The notes beneath the pieces are model-generated. The model ran no database searches. It worked only from the letters and a program-made list of their open reading frames with translations, and was not told where the DNA came from. The position numbers were made by a program, and so were the translations under genes. A stretch of DNA of 64,000 nucleotides. It comes from Fibrobacter sp. UWB13 (lineage in GTDB: Bacteria > Fibrobacterota > Fibrobacteria > Fibrobacterales > Fibrobacteraceae). Each line of letters begins with the position of its first letter. Position 1 is the stretch's first letter. Positions 61,701-64,000 of the stretch are shown piece after piece. The stretch lies in the NCBI RefSeq assembly GCF_900177805.1, contig NZ_FXAX01000002.1:372001-436000 (forward strand), given 5' to 3'.

Positions 61701-63047
61701 GACGCGAGACATACGGGAGAGGCCGACGGAAATCTGACCGGCAAGGAGTTCGCCCACGGAACGTGTACGACGGTTGCCCAAGTGGTCGATATCGTCAAGT
61801 GTGTAGCCTTCATCGCCGTTGAAGAGGCCGACCATGTATTCGATGATAGCGAGGAAGTCAGTCTTGCTCATCGTCATCTGGGTCACAGACGGCATCTTGA
61901 ATTCGTTGACGCGGTCGAAGCGTTCAGCAACTTCCTTAACCTTGGCAAGAATAGCAGCGGTGTAAACCTTTGCGTTCAAGCGGTAACGACCGACTTCGCC
62001 AAGATCGTACTTGTGCGGGTCGTTGAGGAAGAGTTCGTCGAAGTAGCGTTCGGCGGTCTGGAGGTTCGGAGCTTCTTCCTGCTGCTGGTGGGTCACGGAG
62101 TAGACAGCCTTGAGGGCGTCTTCGCGGGACTTCGTCTTGTCGGCAGCGAGCGTGTAGTGGATGAGGAGGTTGTCTTCTTCCTTGGAAAGCACGGTGATCT
62201 TTTCGACACTACTTTCGCGGAGGCGTTCGAGCTTCTTGTCGTCGATGACAGTGTTAGCTTCGAGGATGATTTCACCCGTTTCTTCGTCAACGACATCGTT
62301 GAAGATGATGCGGTTGATGAGGGTGCAGACACCTTCCTTGTCAAAGTCACTGAATGCGGCATCGTCGAGAACGATTTCGTCAGTCTTCTTGTAGAAGAGG
62401 TTCAGGATGTCCTGAGTCGTTTCGAAACCGATGCAGCGAAGCATAGCGGTAGCGGCGATCTTCTTCTTGCGGTCGATGATGAGGTAAAGGATGTCGCCTT
62501 CGGTGTTGAATTCAACCCATGCGCCGCGGTGCGGAATAATACGGCTCTTGTAGTCGGAGCGGCCGTTGGGTTGCATTTCTTCGTCAAAGCTCACACCAGG
62601 AGAACGGTGCAACTGCGAAACGACGACGCGTTCGGCGCCGTTAATGATAAACGTTCCGTTCTCGGTCATGATAGGAAGTTCGCAAACCAAGACATCGTTC
62701 TTGATTTCTTCCTTGAGCTTGCTTTCTTCTCCGTCCTTTTCGAACACCTGGAGGGAGAGAGTAGCAAAAAGTTCCATGGAATACGTGAGACCGCGCTCAC
62801 GGCATTCGGGGATGCTGTATTTCGGGATGCCGAAATAATATCCTTCATACTTCAAGGAATACAGATCCTTGTCATCGGTGATCGGGAAGATATCGCGGAA
62901 CACGCGTTCAAGCCCGACATTCATCCTTTTTTCTTGCGGAATGTCCTTTTGAAGGAATTGCTCGTACGAAGCCTTCTGGACTTCGATCAGGTACGGGAGT
63001 TCCAGGTGGAACTTGTTGGAGGAATAAGACTTTCGCTCCGTCGTCAT
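58758..63047 (-). CDS. rpoB: DNA-directed RNA polymerase subunit beta
   Basis: Core RNA polymerase subunit of 1429 residues. The rifampicin pocket is of the sensitive type (FFGQSQLSQFMDQMNPLSEL, THKRRLSALGPGG). GRLCPIETPEGPNIG, KMAGRHGNKGV and the C-terminal QRFGEMEVWAMEAYGAA follow in order. It is longer than E. coli beta (1342), with a charged Lys/Glu/Asp insert (KKDKADKKSKEKDQE) in the C-terminal third. TTA, CTA and TCA codons are essentially absent across the gene. A partial terminator separates it from rplL. Confidence 0.99.
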   Translation of the reverse strand: MTTERKSYSSNKFHLELPYLIEVQKASYEQFLQKDIPQEKRMNVGLERVFRDIFPITDDKDLYSLKYEGYYFGIPKYSIPECRERGLTYSMELFATLSLQVFEKDGEESKLKEEIKNDVLVCELPIMTENGTFIINGAERVVVSQLHRSPGVSFDEEMQPNGRSDYKSRIIPHRGAWVEFNTEGDILYLIIDRKKKIAATAMLRCIGFETTQDILNLFYKKTDEIVLDDAAFSDFDKEGVCTLINRIIFNDVVDEETGEIILEANTVIDDKKLERLRESSVEKITVLSKEEDNLLIHYTLAADKTKSREDALKAVYSVTHQQQEEAPNLQTAERYFDELFLNDPHKYDLGEVGRYRLNAKVYTAAILAKVKEVAERFDRVNEFKMPSVTQMTMSKTDFLAIIEYMVGLFNGDEGYTLDDIDHLGNRRTRSVGELLAGQISVGLSRMSRVIRENLSLHSEEEQTTPRELVNTRMVSTVVQAFFGQSQLSQFMDQMNPLSELTHKRRLSALGPGGLTRERAGFEVRDVHYTHYGRLCPIETPEGPNIGLINSLASYAVVNHFGFIETPYRIVGLVEFKDAQGNKCYFPEEKWHFGIFKGFVHDPHLFVELELTQKEIDTVRLNLDNRQRELFEGFVNKVFQLKDADGNISYSKNGFALDDFDGTPDYVQVGDVVEQIVSDYISYLTADEEDSFKVAPASTELDENNRFKGDMDGYVIVRDKSEYPHLMKQDSIAIGDNETERIDLMDVAPMQIVSVAAGLIPFLEHDDANRALMGSNMQRQAVPLLRAEAPVVGTGLERRAALDSGTVVRAKHDGKVTFVDARNITVQRGKMVNGVFEPLTGLGENYEFLGKDPIDEYTLRKFERSNQDSCINQKPIVNVGDFVKVGDVLADGVSTDHGELALGKNILIGFLPWNGYNYEDAVIISEELAIKDTFTSIHIEEYEMEVRDTKRGPEELTREIPNVGEDALRNLDENGVIRVGAEVGPDDILVGKVTPKGETELTPEERLLRAIFGEKAGDVRDSSLKAPPGMKGVVLETRIFSKKDKADKKSKEKDQETIEEIRQNFQSQIDRIKDACREHLFDLLAGKSAGKVMDNETHELLIREGQTYNEQNLRLIDVTKVSPLSTFVVDDDDLQDKVLSLVLVARDNLDTLTRTMEKEIDKVTKGDELKPGVLKSVKVYIAKKRCLSIGDKMAGRHGNKGVVSRIVPVEDMPFTEDGRPLQILLNPLGVPSRMNIGQVLEVHLGWAAKTLGFKVTTPVFDGAKFEDICKELEKAYQKNPIVNYEMDPDNNKIIGKAKLYDGKTGEALLNPVTIGYMYYLKLGHLVDDKIHARSIGSYALVTQQPLGGKSQFGGQRFGEMEVWAMEAYGAAYTLQELLTVKSDDVQGRSKVYDAIVKGQNTPKPGIPESFNVMIREVHSLGLDIETTGDK

Positions 63048-63083
63048 TAGAAATACCTCATCCGGTGAAGAGCCTAATAATAG

Positions 63084-63119
63084 TCAAAAAACACCAAAAG
63101 CCCGCACTGTTGTGCAGGC
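63084..63119 (-). terminator. Attenuator-like hairpin between rplL and rpoB
   Basis: On the minus strand, GCCTGCAC and GTGCGGGC pair around AACA, followed by TTTTGGTGTTTTTT. Its place between rplL and rpoB fits the partial terminator that lowers rpoBC expression relative to ribosomal genes in E. coli. Confidence 0.75.
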
Positions 63120-63152
63120 AATTGGTAAGGAAGAATTAATGCAGCAAAAGCA

Positions 63153-63527
63153 TTACTTAAGGGTAACCTTTGCTCCGAGTTCTTCGAGTTTCTTCTTGAG
63201 AGCTTCGGCGTCAGCCTTCGGTGCAGCTTCCTTGATGACGCTGTTGGCAGTTTCGACGACCTTCTTAGCTTCAGCGAGGCCGAGACCCGTGATAGCACGA
63301 ACTTCCTTGAGGATAGCCATCTTCTTGGCCGGATCGATTTCGGCGAGGATGACGTCGAATTCGGTCTTTTCTTCAGCAGGAGCTGCAGCTGCTGCAGCCA
63401 TAACTACAGCGCCACCGGCAGCGGCTTCGATGCCGTGGGTTTCTTTAAGGTAGTCAGCCAAAGCCTTGGCTTCGAGAAGGGTAAGACCAACGATTTGATC
63501 GCCCAATGCCTTGATATCAGTTGCCAT
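63153..63527 (-). CDS. rplL: 50S ribosomal protein L7/L12
   Basis: A 124-residue stalk protein that recruits translation factors to the ribosome. An N-terminal dimerisation helix ([20 protein letters not shown]), an Ala/Glu hinge ([20 protein letters not shown]) and the C-terminal domain ([38 protein letters not shown]) are all typical. It follows rplJ by about 50 bases. Confidence 0.98.
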   Translation of the reverse strand: MATDIKALGDQIVGLTLLEAKALADYLKETHGIEAAAGGAVVMAAAAAAPAEEKTEFDVILAEIDPAKKMAILKEVRAITGLGLAEAKKVVETANSVIKEAAPKADAEALKKKLEELGAKVTLK

Positions 63528-63578
63528 GATGTGTTTCTCCGATTATTCCGTTTAAAATTTTTGGTTTGTGGTTTGTTG

Positions 63579-64000
63579 TTAAGCTTCCGCTGCAGCAGGG
63601 GCTGCTTCGGAACCCGATTCTTTTTCCAGTTTTTCCTGGAGGGTCTTGAGCTGACCGGCGATCGTGGAGCCAGGTCCGAGAGCGATAGAGACGATCATTG
63701 CGATCATGCCCTTACGATCCGGAATCTTGGAGAGGTTCACGACTTCGGAGCCCGGCATTGCCTTGCCATCAAGGTAAATGCTCTTGGCAACCAAGAAATC
63801 AGGGTTTGCTTTGTGGAATGCTTCAATTTCGCGAGCCGGCAGGAGCGGGTCTTCTTCGAAACCGACCATCACAGACGTTGCGCCAGTGAGGGAGTCGTTG
63901 AGACCTTCAACCTTGAGAGCTTCGAGCACGCGCTTGAGAAGAGTGTTCTTCACAGCGTGGTACTTGACACCCTTAGCAGCGAGGGCCTTGCGGAGGGCAT
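63579..64000 (-). CDS. rplJ: 50S ribosomal protein L10, 5' end outside the window
   Basis: L10 anchors L7/L12 dimers to the ribosome. The frame stays open to the window edge: upstream of an internal GTG at 63953 the codons continue as ALRKALAAKGVKYHAV, which fits L10, so that GTG is not the start. About 140 residues are seen, including VKNTLLKRVLEAL, the middle fold and the C-terminal helix that binds L7/L12 (QLKTLQEKLEKESGSE). Confidence 0.95.
   Translation of the reverse strand, partial: ALRKALAAKGVKYHAVKNTLLKRVLEALKVEGLNDSLTGATSVMVGFEEDPLLPAREIEAFHKANPDFLVAKSIYLDGKAMPGSEVVNLSKIPDRKGMIAMIVSIALGPGSTIAGQLKTLQEKLEKESGSEAAPAAAEA

Noticed and set aside
58797-63050. A 1417-codon open frame on the + strand opposite rpoB
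   Set aside because: It is in exact codon register with rpoB and exists because rpoB avoids TTA, CTA and TCA. The encoded protein has no recognisable family and no start signals.
1-64000. Prophage, insertion sequence or toxin-antitoxin module
   Set aside because: No transposase, integrase, phage structural gene or toxin-antitoxin pair was recognised in any frame. The repeats present are small and non-coding.

Overview
The window looks like chromosomal DNA of a Gram-negative, strictly anaerobic, polysaccharide-degrading bacterium, most likely a Fibrobacter (Fibrobacterota). The evidence is an Lpt lipopolysaccharide export operon, oxygen-sensitive 2-oxoacid chemistry (indolepyruvate oxidoreductase) next to a flavodiiron O2/NO reductase, a secreted GH26 mannanase, secreted proteins with type IX-like C-terminal sorting domains, and strong codon bias. 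The assignment is by family resemblance only; there is no rRNA in the window. Both window ends cut a gene.

Layout. 1-3.2 kb: the 3' end of a secreted repeat-domain protein and a secreted DUF4874/DUF4832 protein. 3.4-9.3 kb: an oppABCDF-type ABC importer operon on the minus strand, perhaps for oligosaccharides, whose permease OppB carries a repeat-plus-polylysine insert. 9.5-14.8 kb: uvrC, a ZapB-like coiled-coil protein with eleven 14-residue repeats, zapA, a strong 6S-like RNA candidate, a serine hydrolase and a DksA/TraR zinc-finger protein. 14.9-23.7 kb: a lipoprotein, then the minus-strand cluster lptC-lptA-lptB-rpoN-hpf-hprK-mlaD-like. 23.9-27.5 kb: iorAB divergent from a flavodiiron protein gene. 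27.8-38.5 kb: a small membrane protein, a diguanylate cyclase, tRNA-Ser(GCU), PBP1A, a lipoprotein, a TauE/SafE permease, a helical-repeat protein, a GIY-YIG protein and NhaA. 38.6-45.4 kb: two tandem hybrid histidine kinases. 45.6-48.3 kb: a PRPP-synthetase-like protein and an enolase with a Lys/Cys tail. 48.5-49.9 kb: two relatively AT-rich envelope-protein genes. 50-52.6 kb: a double-winged-helix GntR/LacI-like regulator divergent from the GH26 mannanase. 52.6-53.2 kb: a 5'-truncated AAA ATPase remnant. 53.4-64 kb: the ribosomal/RNA polymerase operon rplJ-rplL-rpoB-rpoC-rpsL-rpsG.

How the genes work together. The rpoN cluster joins outer-membrane assembly (LptABC, an MCE lipid-transfer protein) to global regulation (sigma-54, ribosome hibernation, HPr kinase). 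The regulator/mannanase pair looks like a self-contained mannan-responsive unit, and the Opp importer may take up the resulting oligomers.

Between the genes lie two families of short repeats. One is a hairpin element reading GGAGAT-N-CC...GG-N-ATGACA, with about 15 copies, nearly all in the same orientation. Two copies carry a longer insert whose nested stems differ by compensating base changes. The other is a set of imperfect 7-base-period tracts resembling the short tandemly repeated sequences known from cyanobacteria. These repeats, the 6S-like RNA and the ZapB-like repeat protein are the least explained parts of the window. I found no CRISPR array, insertion sequence or prophage.
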